From: Xiheibacterium sp038325765
Lineage (GTDB): Bacteria; Myxococcota_A; Polyangia; Nannocystales; Nannocystaceae
DNA: 64,000 nt
Assembly: GCA_038325765.1 (NCBI GenBank)
Contig: JBBQJI010000034.1
Coordinates: forward strand, 18,315-82,314
Direction: 5' to 3'
The notes under the pieces are model-generated. The model did not search any database, had not been told where the DNA came from, and saw only the letters and a program-made list of their open reading frames with translations. Shown piece by piece: positions 32,418 to 41,805 of this stretch; the first letter of the stretch is position 1, and each line of letters opens with the position of its first letter. Made by a program: the position numbers and the translations under genes.

Positions 32418-34433
32418 CTACCCGCGCACGTGGGTGTCGAACCACGCCACGAACCGCTCCATGAAATCGATCTGGTGCGCGCGCTCGCCGAGTCCATGCC
32501 CCTCGCGCGGGTAGAACACCACCTCGGCCGGGACCTTCGCGTGGCGCAGCGCCCGGTACAGCTCCTTGGCCTGCCCGGGCGGGACGCGGGTGTCGTCCAG
32601 GCCGTGCACGATCAACGTCGGCGTCTTCGACTTGCCGGCGTGGGCCATCGGTGAGCGCGACCAGACCAGCTCGGGCTGATCGTAGGGCCACAGCTTCCAG
32701 TGGACCAGCGAGTTCTCGTGCTCGATCTCCGAGGTGCCGGTGAACGACATCCAGTTGGTGATCGCCGCGCCGACCATCGCGGCCTTGAAGCGCTTGCTGT
32801 GCACCGTGGCCGCGAGCCCGGAGAAGTAGCCGCCGTAGCTCCACCCGCCCATGCCGACGCGCTGGGCGTCGACGAGGCCCTGGGCCACGAGGGCGTCGAT
32901 GCCGGCGAGCACGTCGTCGAATTCCTTGCCGCCGAGATCACCGTGATCGGCCTTGCCGAAGGCGACGCCCCGCCCCGCGCTGCCCCGGTAGTTGGGCTCG
33001 AACACCGCGAAGCCGGCGGTCGCGAACAGCTGCGCGGGGTAGCCCGAGCGCGTGTTCCACCCGTCCAGCGAGATGCCCTCGGGGCCACCGTGCGGCATGA
33101 CCACCAGTGGAGCGCGCATGCCCGCTTTCCAGCCGACCGGCATCGTCACGATCCCCGCGAGCTCGAGGCCGTCGGCGGCCTGCCACCGCAACACCGACTG
33201 GGCCCCGAACGCCACGCGATCGAGCGCCGGGTTGTGGTGCGTCCGCCGGCGCAGGCCCGCCGGCCCGAGCTTGCCGACGAAGAGCTCCGCGGGGTGAAGC
33301 GCGGTGTCGCCGGCGCACACGAACGTGCCGCTGCCCGCATGCACGTCGGCGCCGTGGCACACCGGTCCGCGATCGAGGGCGATCGTGCGGCCGCCGCTGC
33401 GGACATCGACGTGGAGCACCACCGCGCGGGTGTCCTGATGCGCGAGCACGGCGAGGCGGTCCGCGCTGGTGTATCGCAGCCACTGCGCGGTGCCTTCGTA
33501 TGCTGCAGTGAGCATCGTGGCCTTGCCGCCCGCTTTCGGCACGACATGCACGACACCCGCGGTCGGGTCGTGCAGATCCGCCGCGCCGAGGAACGCGACC
33601 TGCCTACCGTCTCGAGACCACGTCAGATCGCCGAGCTTGCCGGCGTGCTCGCATAGCTCGCGCGGCGTGCCGCCCTTCGCATCGACCACGAACACGCCGC
33701 CGTACATCATCGTGCCGTCGACATCGGCGCGATCGCCCCCGATGAGCGCGAACGCCTCGCCCTTGGGTGACACCGCCATGCGCTCGACGTGGAAGTCCCG
33801 TGGCGTCACGGCGTGGCTCTGCGCGCTCGCGAGGTCGAGCACATGGAGCTGCCGGAACGAGCCGTCGACGTCGCCGAGCTTCCAGTCGCGGCCAGCCGCT
33901 TGGTCGGCCTTCTCTTCGGCGCTCGGCTCGCGATCGGCGAGGTACGCGATCGACCGTCCATCCGGGAGCCACGCGAGATCGCGGACCGAGGTCTTCGCGG
34001 CGCTCAGCGCCCGCGCGTCCCCGCCGGCGATCGAGACCACGAACACCTGCGCGGTGGCGTCCCCATCGCGGCGTCCGACGAACGCGATCTGCTCGCCATC
34101 GGGGGACCACCGCGGCGTCGAGGCGGCGTCCGGCGGGAACGTGAACTGGCGCGCCGTGTCCGTGCGCAGCTCGAGGACGTGCAGCGCGCGATAGGCCGCC
34201 CCGGGCTCGTCGGTGGCCTTGCGGGGGCTCCGCACGACGTAGGCGACGCGACGCGCATCGGGGCTGAGCGCGACCTCCGTGACGATCTCGAGATCGGCGA
34301 TCTGCTCGGCGGTCAGCGCCTCGGTGCGCGCGACCGCCTTCGCGGTGGGCGGCCGGGCGGAGGCGGGATTCGGGACGGCGGCGGCGCAGCCCCAGAGCAT
34401 CGAGGCGAGGCAGAGAGACGCGACGAGACGCAT
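32418..34433 (-). CDS. S9 family prolyl oligopeptidase / acylaminoacyl peptidase, lipoprotein
   Basis: The protein is 671 residues from ATG 34433 (a TTG at 34454 is possible); MRLVASLCLASMLWGC gives a lipobox. The first ~400 residues form a beta-propeller with WSPDG and TOLB-like repeats (TPRWSPDGEQIAFVG, DLAWLPDGRSIAYLAD, DLTWSRDGRQVAFLG). The C-terminal alpha/beta hydrolase holds the triad Ser near 531 (GGWSYGGY), Asp near 613 (HGLDDTRVP) and His near 645 (REGHGLGER). It should cleave short peptides outside the cytoplasm. Complete and probably active. Confidence 0.9.
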   Translation of the reverse strand: MRLVASLCLASMLWGCAAAVPNPASARPPTAKAVARTEALTAEQIADLEIVTEVALSPDARRVAYVVRSPRKATDEPGAAYRALHVLELRTDTARQFTFPPDAASTPRWSPDGEQIAFVGRRDGDATAQVFVVSIAGGDARALSAAKTSVRDLAWLPDGRSIAYLADREPSAEEKADQAAGRDWKLGDVDGSFRQLHVLDLASAQSHAVTPRDFHVERMAVSPKGEAFALIGGDRADVDGTMMYGGVFVVDAKGGTPRELCEHAGKLGDLTWSRDGRQVAFLGAADLHDPTAGVVHVVPKAGGKATMLTAAYEGTAQWLRYTSADRLAVLAHQDTRAVVLHVDVRSGGRTIALDRGPVCHGADVHAGSGTFVCAGDTALHPAELFVGKLGPAGLRRRTHHNPALDRVAFGAQSVLRWQAADGLELAGIVTMPVGWKAGMRAPLVVMPHGGPEGISLDGWNTRSGYPAQLFATAGFAVFEPNYRGSAGRGVAFGKADHGDLGGKEFDDVLAGIDALVAQGLVDAQRVGMGGWSYGGYFSGLAATVHSKRFKAAMVGAAITNWMSFTGTSEIEHENSLVHWKLWPYDQPELVWSRSPMAHAGKSKTPTLIVHGLDDTRVPPGQAKELYRALRHAKVPAEVVFYPREGHGLGERAHQIDFMERFVAWFDTHVRG

Positions 34434-34621
34434 GCGCCGCGGAGGATACCGCAACGCGTCGTCGAATCCGCGGTTGGCTGGCTGCGGCGACGACGGGACC
34501 GCATGCGTTGCGCGTAGCCGCTCTGCCGCGCGGGCGTCCCCATCCCCCCACGCGGTGTCATGCGGTTGGACGCCGAGGAACTCGCGGAGTGCAGCCCGAC
34601 CGCGATCGCCGCGCGTCGCGC

Positions 34622-35623
34622 TCAGCGCGCTACTTCGTTCGTCTGCGGGACAATGACGATCTTACCGTCGAGGCCGCCACGCTCGAGGCGCGCGTGCGCA
34701 TCGGCTACTCCGTCGAGCCCGATTCGGTCGCTCACGCGGGGCTGGATCTTGTCAGCATACAGCAAGCCCAGGAGTACGCCGAGATCTGCGATGAACCACT
34801 CCGGGTGTTTCTTCCGCAACGAGGTAATCGAGAAGAAGCTGGTCGAGCGCTTCCCGCCGAACGTGTTCCACCACCAGAGCTTGGCGAACCACCAGCCGAT
34901 CGTCATGAGCGACGAATCGTTGGCCACACCCGCGGAGAATCCGAACGCGGATAGGTGGCCGGTCGGCCCTACGGCCTGCCAGGTGCGCGAGAATCCGTCT
35001 TCGCCGATACCATCGAATACGACGTCGAACCCCCCGCTGACCGCCGTCGCGAGGTCGGTCTCGTCGCTGTCGAGTGGAGTGGCTCCGAGAGATTCGATCA
35101 ACGCGGCATGGGGTGCACGCGCGGCCCCGTACACCACACAATCGGCGAGTTTGCCGAGCACGATCAGCGCCTGTCCGACCGAACCAGCAGCACCCATGAC
35201 CAGCAGTTTCTGGCCCGCCTTCACCTTCCCGTCACGATGCAGGAGCTGATAGGCAGTCATCCAGCCGAGCAGCAGTGTCGACACTTCCGCAGGGTCCAGC
35301 GCTGCATCGACTGGCGTTGCGCGTTTTGCGCTCAGCGTCCGAAACTCCGCGTACGATCCCGTGATCGTCAGGTCGGCGACATGCTGGCCGACGGCAAGTG
35401 ACGTCACCCCGCGACCGAGTCCCACGACCTCGCCGACCACGTCATAGCCGAGCACCAGAGGCGGCTTCTGCTTCAAGTCGGGATATCGACCCTTGCGCAG
35501 GATCACGTCGGTGAACTGCACGCTCGCGGCCAGCGATCTCACCAGCACCTCGCCCTCACCCGGCTCTGGCATCGGCTGATCTACGACCTTGAAACCGTCG
35601 GGACCGCCGAACCTCTCGAGCAT
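34622..35623 (-). CDS. MDR-superfamily NADPH:quinone oxidoreductase-like protein
   Basis: The protein is 333 residues from ATG 35623. MLERFGGPDGFKVVDQPMPE..GEVLVR is the typical start; GAAGSVGQALIVLGKL is the NADPH-binding motif (AAGSVG), and the C-terminus has GKIVIV. Zinc ligands of alcohol dehydrogenases are absent, so it is a quinone-oxidoreductase-type enzyme. An unusual aromatic segment (WWFAKLWWWNTFGG, about 240-255) appears in a subset of the family. Base composition seems slightly lower in GC than neighbours, and its 5' side abuts a truncated gene, suggesting it arrived by recombination. Confidence 0.82.
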   Translation of the reverse strand: MLERFGGPDGFKVVDQPMPEPGEGEVLVRSLAASVQFTDVILRKGRYPDLKQKPPLVLGYDVVGEVVGLGRGVTSLAVGQHVADLTITGSYAEFRTLSAKRATPVDAALDPAEVSTLLLGWMTAYQLLHRDGKVKAGQKLLVMGAAGSVGQALIVLGKLADCVVYGAARAPHAALIESLGATPLDSDETDLATAVSGGFDVVFDGIGEDGFSRTWQAVGPTGHLSAFGFSAGVANDSSLMTIGWWFAKLWWWNTFGGKRSTSFFSITSLRKKHPEWFIADLGVLLGLLYADKIQPRVSDRIGLDGVADAHARLERGGLDGKIVIVPQTNEVAR

Positions 35624-35639
35624 GACTACGTGTGGCAAG

Positions 35640-36050
35640 AGGTCCCCTTCGCGCGAGCACTCTTGCGCCGTGCCAGCATGCGATCGGAACACCGGCACGC
35701 TACCGATCGTCCCTGCGAGCTCGGCCAGCGGGGCGCAGAGGTCGATGCTGCAGATCGAGTGGATGTGGGTGACGTCGTCGACGGCGAAGCTCCCCGCCAC
35801 CACCCGCGCGCGCACAGCGCTGAACCCTGCGGCGTCGCAGGATCGCGGTCGTCGACCGTGCATCCCGGGCCGATACCGAAGTCGTCCTGGAACATGGGAT
35901 CAGGGCATCGCGGTAGACGAGTGGGTCCTGGCCGCCCGCGGGTGCGCCGGCGATGAGGGCCACGAGGACCTCCTGCGCCGGCATCATCGCCTGTCGGTCG
36001 CGCTCGATGCTGGTGAGCAGATCGACGGACCGCGACAACGGCTGTAACAC
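35640..36050 (-). pseudogene. Frameshifted C-terminal remnant of a von Willebrand A-type lipoprotein
   Basis: Fragments in three minus-strand frames read in order: SVDLLTSIERDRQAMMPAQE..VLVALIAGAPAG (about 35950-36050), then PMFQDDFGIGPGCTVDDRDP (about 35840-35905), then VVAGSFAVDDVTHIHSICSI..APLAELAGTIG (to about 35690). This order fits the C-terminal half of myxobacterial vWA-like lipoproteins (AAIAGVP .. CxxxGRG .. SICxxDF .. I-G). The last frame runs without a stop into the oxidoreductase gene, marking a breakpoint. Family call is from memory and moderate. Confidence 0.5.
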
Positions 36051-36150
36051 GGGTCCACGCCAGGCCGCAAGGAGGCCTGTGCGTTCCGATTCGACGGGCG
36101 CGTCGCACCTCAATCCACCGGTCCTGCGGTCGATGGCGGCGCTGCGCCCC

Positions 36151-36192
36151 CATCGCCCCCTCCATCGCCCCCTCCATCGCCCCCTCCATCGC
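36151..36192 (+). repeat. 12-bp tandem repeat (3.5 copies) touching a start codon
   Basis: The unit CATCGCCCCCTC repeats from 36151 and ends at the base before ATG 36193 of the GH18/deacetylase/GT2 gene. It occupies the place of a ribosome-binding site. If an ATG at 36133 is used instead, it encodes PLHR repeats in frame. Confidence 0.85.
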
Positions 36193-39100
36193 ATGATCTT
36201 CGAAGATGCCACCGGGCGACGGCGCCGCTTCTCGCTGCGCCTGGGTGCCAGCGCCGCGACGCTCGTCGCGATTCCCCTGGCGTTGTACGGCCTCGGCCAA
36301 GCCACGCCGACGCACCGTGAAGCACTGCCGATGCCCGGGGCCACGGCCGCGAAGAACGCCATGGCCACGGAGCGCGGCGAGCATCGACCGACGCCCCCGA
36401 CGAGCCCGCCGATGGACGCGCCGTCGCCGGACTACCTGCTCTTGCTGCGGGCCCGCGAGGCGCAGGCAGACGCCACCCTCGCGTCGATCGACGGCCTCGA
36501 TCTGCCGCTGCCGGCGCGGACCCACCTCGCGTTCATGGTCGATGATCCCGGATCGTTCGCCTCGGTCCGCGACCACGCCGCCGCGATCGGCGCGGTGGCC
36601 CCGGATTGGTTCCGCGTCCCCGGCCCGGGCTGCGCGCTCGAAGTGCACCCCGAGGCGTCGATCGGCTTCGAGCACGGCGATGCCCTCGTGCTCCCGCGCG
36701 TCGCCAACCTCGCGGGCGATACCTGGCAGAGCGAAGCGACCGGGCGGATGCTCGCAGACGCCGACGCGCGTGCCTGCGTCGCGACGGCGCTCGCCGACGA
36801 GATCATCGCGCGCGGCGCTGACGGCATCAACGTCGACTTCGAGGCCCTCGCGCCCGAGGACGCCGCGCACCTGGTGATGTTCGTGGCCGAGCTGCGCGCG
36901 GCGCTGCACCCCTCGGGGCGCCGCGTCACCGTCGACGTCACCGTCGGCGACGCCGCCTACGATCTGGGTCGACTCGCCGTGGCCGCCGACGCCCTCGTGG
37001 TGATGGCCTACGATCAGCACCACGGTGGCAGCGATCCGGGTCCGATCGCGGCCCGAGCATGGCTGGCTGCGCGGATCGACACCGCGCTCGGCCAGGTCGA
37101 TCCGGATCGCCTCGTCGTCGCCCTCGGTGCGTACTGCTACGACTGGGGCGCGAGCGGGGCGACGACGCGGTCGATGACGATCCCCGAGGGCTTCGCCCAG
37201 GCGGCGCTGCTCGGCGCCCGTGCGCGGACCGATCCGGGCTCGGCGAACCTGCATTGGGAGTACCGCGACGACGCCGACGCCGCTCACCAGGTGTGGTGCC
37301 TCGATGCGACCGCGGGTGCCGACGCGCTGGCGCTGCTAGCCGCGCGCGGCCTCGACCGCACGGCGCTGTGGCGCGCGGGGAGTGAGGACCCCTCGTGGTG
37401 GGGCGTGCTCGCCGCGGGAGATCCGGCGGCCCGTACCCACGCGCTCGAGACCATCGCCTCGAACGGTGCGCCCTTGGTCCGCGGTACCGGCGACGTGATC
37501 GTCCGCCGCCGCGCCGCACAGCCAGGGCGTCGCGAGGTCGAGCTCGACGACGACGGTGCCGTCGTGCACGCCGAGGTGACCTCTGCGCCGGCGCCCGTGG
37601 TCGTCGATCGACTCGGCGACGCGAACGGCGACGGCGTGGTGCTGACCTTCGACGACGGACCCGATCCCAGGTGGACCCCCGCCGTGCTCGAGGTGCTGGC
37701 CGAGCAGGGCGCGCCGGCGACCTTCTTCGTGGTCGGCACCGCCGCCGCCGATGCGCCCGAGATCGTGCGCGAGATCGTCGACGCCGGCCACGTGGTCGCC
37801 AGCCACAGCTGGGATCACCCCGACATGACGCAGCTAGATCCTGAGCAGGCCACGGCGCAGCTCGAGCGCACTGCGCGACTGCTCGAGTCGCTGGTCGACC
37901 ACGAGATCCGGCTGTATCGCGCGCCGTACACCGCGATGCTCGACACCAGCTCGATCGAGGCGCTCGCGGTGCAGGCCCCTGCGTTCGATGCCGGCTACGC
38001 GTACGTCGGCGCGTCGGTGGACCCCGCCGATTGGTCGGGCCGCGACGCGGACACGATCAGCGCCGCGATCCTCGCCCAGGTCGAGTCCGGCGGCCGCGTC
38101 GTGGTGCTGCACGACGGCGGCGGCGATCGCAGCGCGACGGTTTTGGCACTGCGCACCGTGATCCCCGAGTTGCGCCGCCGCGGTCACCCGATCGTGGGCC
38201 TCGACGCGTACCTCGGTCGCAGTCGCGCCGAGCTCACGCCGGTGCTGTCGAGCGTCAGCGACGCGGTCGGCACCGGCACGTGGGCGGTGACCCACGCGCG
38301 CGCCGGTGGGGCATCGATCCTGCAGTGGGTGTTCGCCGTCTGCACGATCATCGCGGCTGCGCGCATCGTCGCCCTGGCGATCTTGGTGCTGCGTCGGCCG
38401 CCCGCGACCGCGGCGTCGACAGGCGAGCAGTCCCCGCTCGTCACCGTGCTGCTGCCGGCATTCAACGAGGGCAAGGTGATCGAGGCCAGCATCCGCTCGC
38501 TGCTCGCCGGTGACTACACCAACCTCGAGATCCTCGTCATCGACGACGGGTCGACCGACGACACCTCTGCCGTCGCGGAGCGGATCGCGGCCGTCTTTGC
38601 GCGGGTCCGGTGCCTGCGCAAGGCCAACGGCGGCAAGGCCTCGGCGGCCAACCTGGGCATCCGCGTGGCCAAGGGCGAGATCATCGTCGCCGTCGACGCC
38701 GATACCGTGGTCGCGCCCGACGCGATCCGCCGCATGGTCGCGCACTTCGCCGATCCCCGCGTCGACGCGGTGTGCGGCAACGTCGAGGTCGGCAACGTGT
38801 GCTCGGTCCTCACCGCGTTCCAGGCGATCGAGTACGTCACCAGCCAGAACTTCGATCGTCGCGCCTTCGCGGCCCTCAACTGCATCGGCGTGGTCCCGGG
38901 CGCGCTCGGGGCCTGGCGTCGCGAGGCCGTGCTCGCGGCCGGTGGCTACAGCCACGACACCCTGGTCGAGGACGCCGATCTCACGCTCTGCGTGCTGCGA
39001 CGCGGCGGACGGATCACGTACGAGAGCCGCGCCGTCGGTCGCACCGAGGCGCCGCTGTCGCTGGGCGGGCTGTGGAAGCAGCGTTTCCGCTGGACCTACG

Positions 39101-39525
39101 GCACGTACCAGTGCCTCGCCAAGCACCGCGCCTCGCTCGGCAGGGGCACCTTGGGCTGGGTCGCGCTGCCCAACGTGCTCGTGTTCCAGGTGCTCTTCCC
39201 GATCGTCAGCCCGATCGGTGACGCGGCGCTCGTCGCCGCCGTCACCACCGGCGCGTGGTCGGCCGTGCTGTCGGGCTACCTCGGCTTCCTCGCCATGGAT
39301 CTGACAGCGTCGGCGCTCGCGTTCCGGCTCGACCGCAAGCCGATGCGCTGGCTCGCGCTGCTGCTCGTGCAGCGCTTCACGTACCGGCAGTTCCTCTATC
39401 TCGTCAGCGTCCGGGCGATGCTCGCCGTGCTCGCCGGCTCGCGGCACGGCTGGCGCAAGCTCGAGCGCACCGGCACCGTCGTCGCGCTGGCACCTCCGGC
39501 CGCGACGCTCGATCGCGCGGCGTGA
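36193..39525 (+). CDS. Three-domain polysaccharide enzyme: GH18-like, NodB deacetylase and GT2 synthase
   Basis: The protein is 1110 residues from ATG 36193 (ATG 36133 would add 20). A membrane anchor (ATLVAIPLALYGLG) is followed by a GH18-like domain with DGINVDFEAL (about 207-216). Next is a NodB deacetylase: TFDDGPD near 485, SHSWDHPDM near 536, RAPYTAM and VVLHDGG. After a membrane helix (FAVCTIIAAARIVALAILVL) comes a GT2 synthase: VTVLLPAFNEG near 750, VDADTVV, VEDADL and QRFRWTYG near 962, then C-terminal membrane helices. It could polymerise a GlcNAc-type glycan, export it, and deacetylate or trim it outside. All key motifs are intact. Confidence 0.9.
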   Translation: MIFEDATGRRRRFSLRLGASAATLVAIPLALYGLGQATPTHREALPMPGATAAKNAMATERGEHRPTPPTSPPMDAPSPDYLLLLRAREAQADATLASIDGLDLPLPARTHLAFMVDDPGSFASVRDHAAAIGAVAPDWFRVPGPGCALEVHPEASIGFEHGDALVLPRVANLAGDTWQSEATGRMLADADARACVATALADEIIARGADGINVDFEALAPEDAAHLVMFVAELRAALHPSGRRVTVDVTVGDAAYDLGRLAVAADALVVMAYDQHHGGSDPGPIAARAWLAARIDTALGQVDPDRLVVALGAYCYDWGASGATTRSMTIPEGFAQAALLGARARTDPGSANLHWEYRDDADAAHQVWCLDATAGADALALLAARGLDRTALWRAGSEDPSWWGVLAAGDPAARTHALETIASNGAPLVRGTGDVIVRRRAAQPGRREVELDDDGAVVHAEVTSAPAPVVVDRLGDANGDGVVLTFDDGPDPRWTPAVLEVLAEQGAPATFFVVGTAAADAPEIVREIVDAGHVVASHSWDHPDMTQLDPEQATAQLERTARLLESLVDHEIRLYRAPYTAMLDTSSIEALAVQAPAFDAGYAYVGASVDPADWSGRDADTISAAILAQVESGGRVVVLHDGGGDRSATVLALRTVIPELRRRGHPIVGLDAYLGRSRAELTPVLSSVSDAVGTGTWAVTHARAGGASILQWVFAVCTIIAAARIVALAILVLRRPPATAASTGEQSPLVTVLLPAFNEGKVIEASIRSLLAGDYTNLEILVIDDGSTDDTSAVAERIAAVFARVRCLRKANGGKASAANLGIRVAKGEIIVAVDADTVVAPDAIRRMVAHFADPRVDAVCGNVEVGNVCSVLTAFQAIEYVTSQNFDRRAFAALNCIGVVPGALGAWRREAVLAAGGYSHDTLVEDADLTLCVLRRGGRITYESRAVGRTEAPLSLGGLWKQRFRWTYGTYQCLAKHRASLGRGTLGWVALPNVLVFQVLFPIVSPIGDAALVAAVTTGAWSAVLSGYLGFLAMDLTASALAFRLDRKPMRWLALLLVQRFTYRQFLYLVSVRAMLAVLAGSRHGWRKLERTGTVVALAPPAATLDRAA

Positions 39526-39716
39526 GCAGGAGGGCATCCAGCGGGTGGATCGATCCCCTGCGGAAAGTTTCACGAGCCCGGCGAGTACGAGCGCGGAATC
39601 GGGCCGATCGTTCGCGAAATCTCAGTCGCCATCGGAGTCGCTCGCTTCCCCGCGACCGGTCTCCGAGTCGGCGTGACGGAACCGAACATGGACGCATCTC
39701 CGAAGCGCGGTCGGAT

Positions 39717-41519
39717 TCACGGAAGCGGGGCCGTCGTGCTCGCCACGATCTCGCCCGCGCGGTCGAGGCCGTCGAGCATGTCGGCGAGCGCGTCGATCTC
39801 CGAGGCGTCGTACTCGAGCAGTTCGGCGAGGTGACGTGCCGACAGCGGCTGATACACGAGCGCGACGTCGACGGTGTATGGTCCGGCGGCCGCCGGCGCG
39901 GCGACCTCGTAGACCACGCGGTCCGAGCCTCCGACGAAGTCGGGATCGTCGACGCCGAGCACCGGCGCGATGCGATCCTGATCGGGCGCGGCCGTGCTCC
40001 AGCCCGCGGGCAGTAGCCGGTTGTCCTTGGCGTCGTGATCCGCACGCAGCAGTCGATGGGTGGGTGCGCCGTCGCCGTCGGCCATGATGACCTCGTAGAT
40101 CTGCACGTTCTCGTCGTCGTCGATCTCGAGGTGATGGGGCTCGAAAGGTCCGCCGACGTGCTCGAGCTCGAGCACATCTCCGTCGCCGTCGAGGATTCGG
40201 CCGGTCGCATCGGTCGCGCCCGAGCGGAACATCACTGTGCCGTCCGCCGCGCGCACGAGCACGCGGAGCCACGCGCGCCGGGCGGGATAGCCGCTTGGGA
40301 ACTTGTGGCCGACCGAGGTGCGCACGACCACCGAGATCCGTACGAGGTCGCCGTCACGCACGACGTCGGCGACGCTCACGGTCGCGGTTGCGTGCGCAAG
40401 CTGATCGCGCGCCCACGCGACCGTCGCGGCGAACGCAGCACCGGTCGCGCGCGGACGCAGAGCGGCGGCGTGGTCGCGTAACAGCACCGGCACCCAGGTG
40501 TTGCCGCCGACGAACGCGTGCGCGTGATAGGGGCTGCGCTCCGTCAGCATCCCGAAGTCAAAGCCCATCGGATTGTGGGCGATGCGGGTCGCGATCGGTT
40601 GGCCCTCGGCATCGAACGACGGCATGTGGCACGCCTGACAGCTGCGCGCGTTGGGTCCGGGGATCGGGGCTTCGGTGGAGAACTCGGAGTTGCGCCACTC
40701 GAGGTACGTTGCCTGTTCGGAGTAGTGCGCGCCTGTGGCCTCGCCTTCGGCCGTGAGCGCGTCGGTGTCGAGCGTGTGGCAGCCGCTACACACCGCCGAT
40801 GTGTCGGTATGCACCGCGTGGCTCGGCGTGAAGCCGGTCCGGTGCTGCATCGGCATGGTAAACGGGTTGGCGTGCGGACCGTAGACGAGCCCCACGTTGG
40901 TGAGCTCGGGATTGCCGCTGTAGCTGGCCTCGCTGCCGAGACCGCCGGTGCCGATCTGGTGGCACGCCGCGCACGCCACCCCATCGAGGCCGAGCTGGGA
41001 GCGATCGTCGTCGGCGAGCAGCATCGCCAGGGATCCGTCGACTCCGCCGTACAGATCGTTGCGGATCGCGGCCATCGGCGCATGGCAGCGCGTGCACTCC
41101 GCCTCGATCTCGGCCTGTCGGCTCGGTGTCGCCGCGACCTCGGCACGCACGGCCGCCCACCACACCGGATCGCGCGCGGCATTGGCCATCATCGTGCCTT
41201 GCCAAAGCTCGTAGGGGGCGACCGGCTCGCCCTGTGCAGTCCGCATCGCGAGCGCCGCATCGGAGTTGGCGTGGCACTCGGCGCACACCGAGGCGGTCGC
41301 GAAGTTGCCGTCGTTGATCGTGGCGGGCGCGGGCAAATCGAAACGACCCTCGGATGTGCCGGTCTCCCGGGTGCCGCTGCTTTCACCCGTGCTCGCCGGT
41401 TCGGTGCCCGAGGTCGCGTGACCGGACTCGCCGCCGTGGGCGTGCGCTGGCCCGTGGCCGGCCGAGCGGCACGCGGCCAAGAAGAACGGGACTGCCATGG
41501 ACCACGCACGTGTGCTCAC
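39717..41519 (-). CDS. Five-haem cytochrome c lipoprotein
   Basis: The protein is 600 residues from GTG 41519, which gives a lipoprotein signal (VSTRAWSMAVPFFLAAC); ATG 41498 would leave no basic residue before the hydrophobic stretch. Five CxxCH motifs are visible: CAECH, CTRCH, CAACH, CSGCH and CQACH, as in multihaem proteins of the cytochrome c554/NrfB-like fold group. The final ~200 residues form a beta domain without haem sites (SVGHKFPSGYPARRAWLRV). It is likely an electron carrier at the outer membrane. It is divergent from a second haem-containing lipoprotein. Confidence 0.85.
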   Translation of the reverse strand: MSTRAWSMAVPFFLAACRSAGHGPAHAHGGESGHATSGTEPASTGESSGTRETGTSEGRFDLPAPATINDGNFATASVCAECHANSDAALAMRTAQGEPVAPYELWQGTMMANAARDPVWWAAVRAEVAATPSRQAEIEAECTRCHAPMAAIRNDLYGGVDGSLAMLLADDDRSQLGLDGVACAACHQIGTGGLGSEASYSGNPELTNVGLVYGPHANPFTMPMQHRTGFTPSHAVHTDTSAVCSGCHTLDTDALTAEGEATGAHYSEQATYLEWRNSEFSTEAPIPGPNARSCQACHMPSFDAEGQPIATRIAHNPMGFDFGMLTERSPYHAHAFVGGNTWVPVLLRDHAAALRPRATGAAFAATVAWARDQLAHATATVSVADVVRDGDLVRISVVVRTSVGHKFPSGYPARRAWLRVLVRAADGTVMFRSGATDATGRILDGDGDVLELEHVGGPFEPHHLEIDDDENVQIYEVIMADGDGAPTHRLLRADHDAKDNRLLPAGWSTAAPDQDRIAPVLGVDDPDFVGGSDRVVYEVAAPAAAGPYTVDVALVYQPLSARHLAELLEYDASEIDALADMLDGLDRAGEIVASTTAPLP

Positions 41520-41805
41520 GCGGGGTTCGAGCCCGCACGACGTCGTTGGGTTCGAGCAAGATCTGCGCGCTCTGTTCGCCCACCTCGGATCCGAGCGCAA
41601 CCTGAACGCACGCCGCAGCCGTCGCCCCATCGCACTGCGCCGGGTACGCGAAGCGCATCATCGGTTCGTCGAGGGCGACGCGGGTCGCGACGTGGCGCGA
41701 CACCACAGCGACGCTTCTCAGCGGGCGCACCATCGCCTTTGATCGCTCCAGGGCCCACGAACCGTGCCCTGAGAAGCTGGCACGGCGCTCGCAACCTGGC
41801 CGTGC
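41520..41805. other. Divergent intergenic region between two haem lipoprotein genes
   Basis: These 286 bases show no convincing gene. They should carry promoters for both lipoproteins. A GGGTTCGAGCCC stretch looks like a tRNA T-loop but no cloverleaf can be built around it. Confidence 0.45.

Noticed and set aside
41521..41545. GGGTTCGAGCCCGC stretch resembling a tRNA T-loop
   Set aside because: No acceptor, D- or anticodon arms can be found at the right distances.
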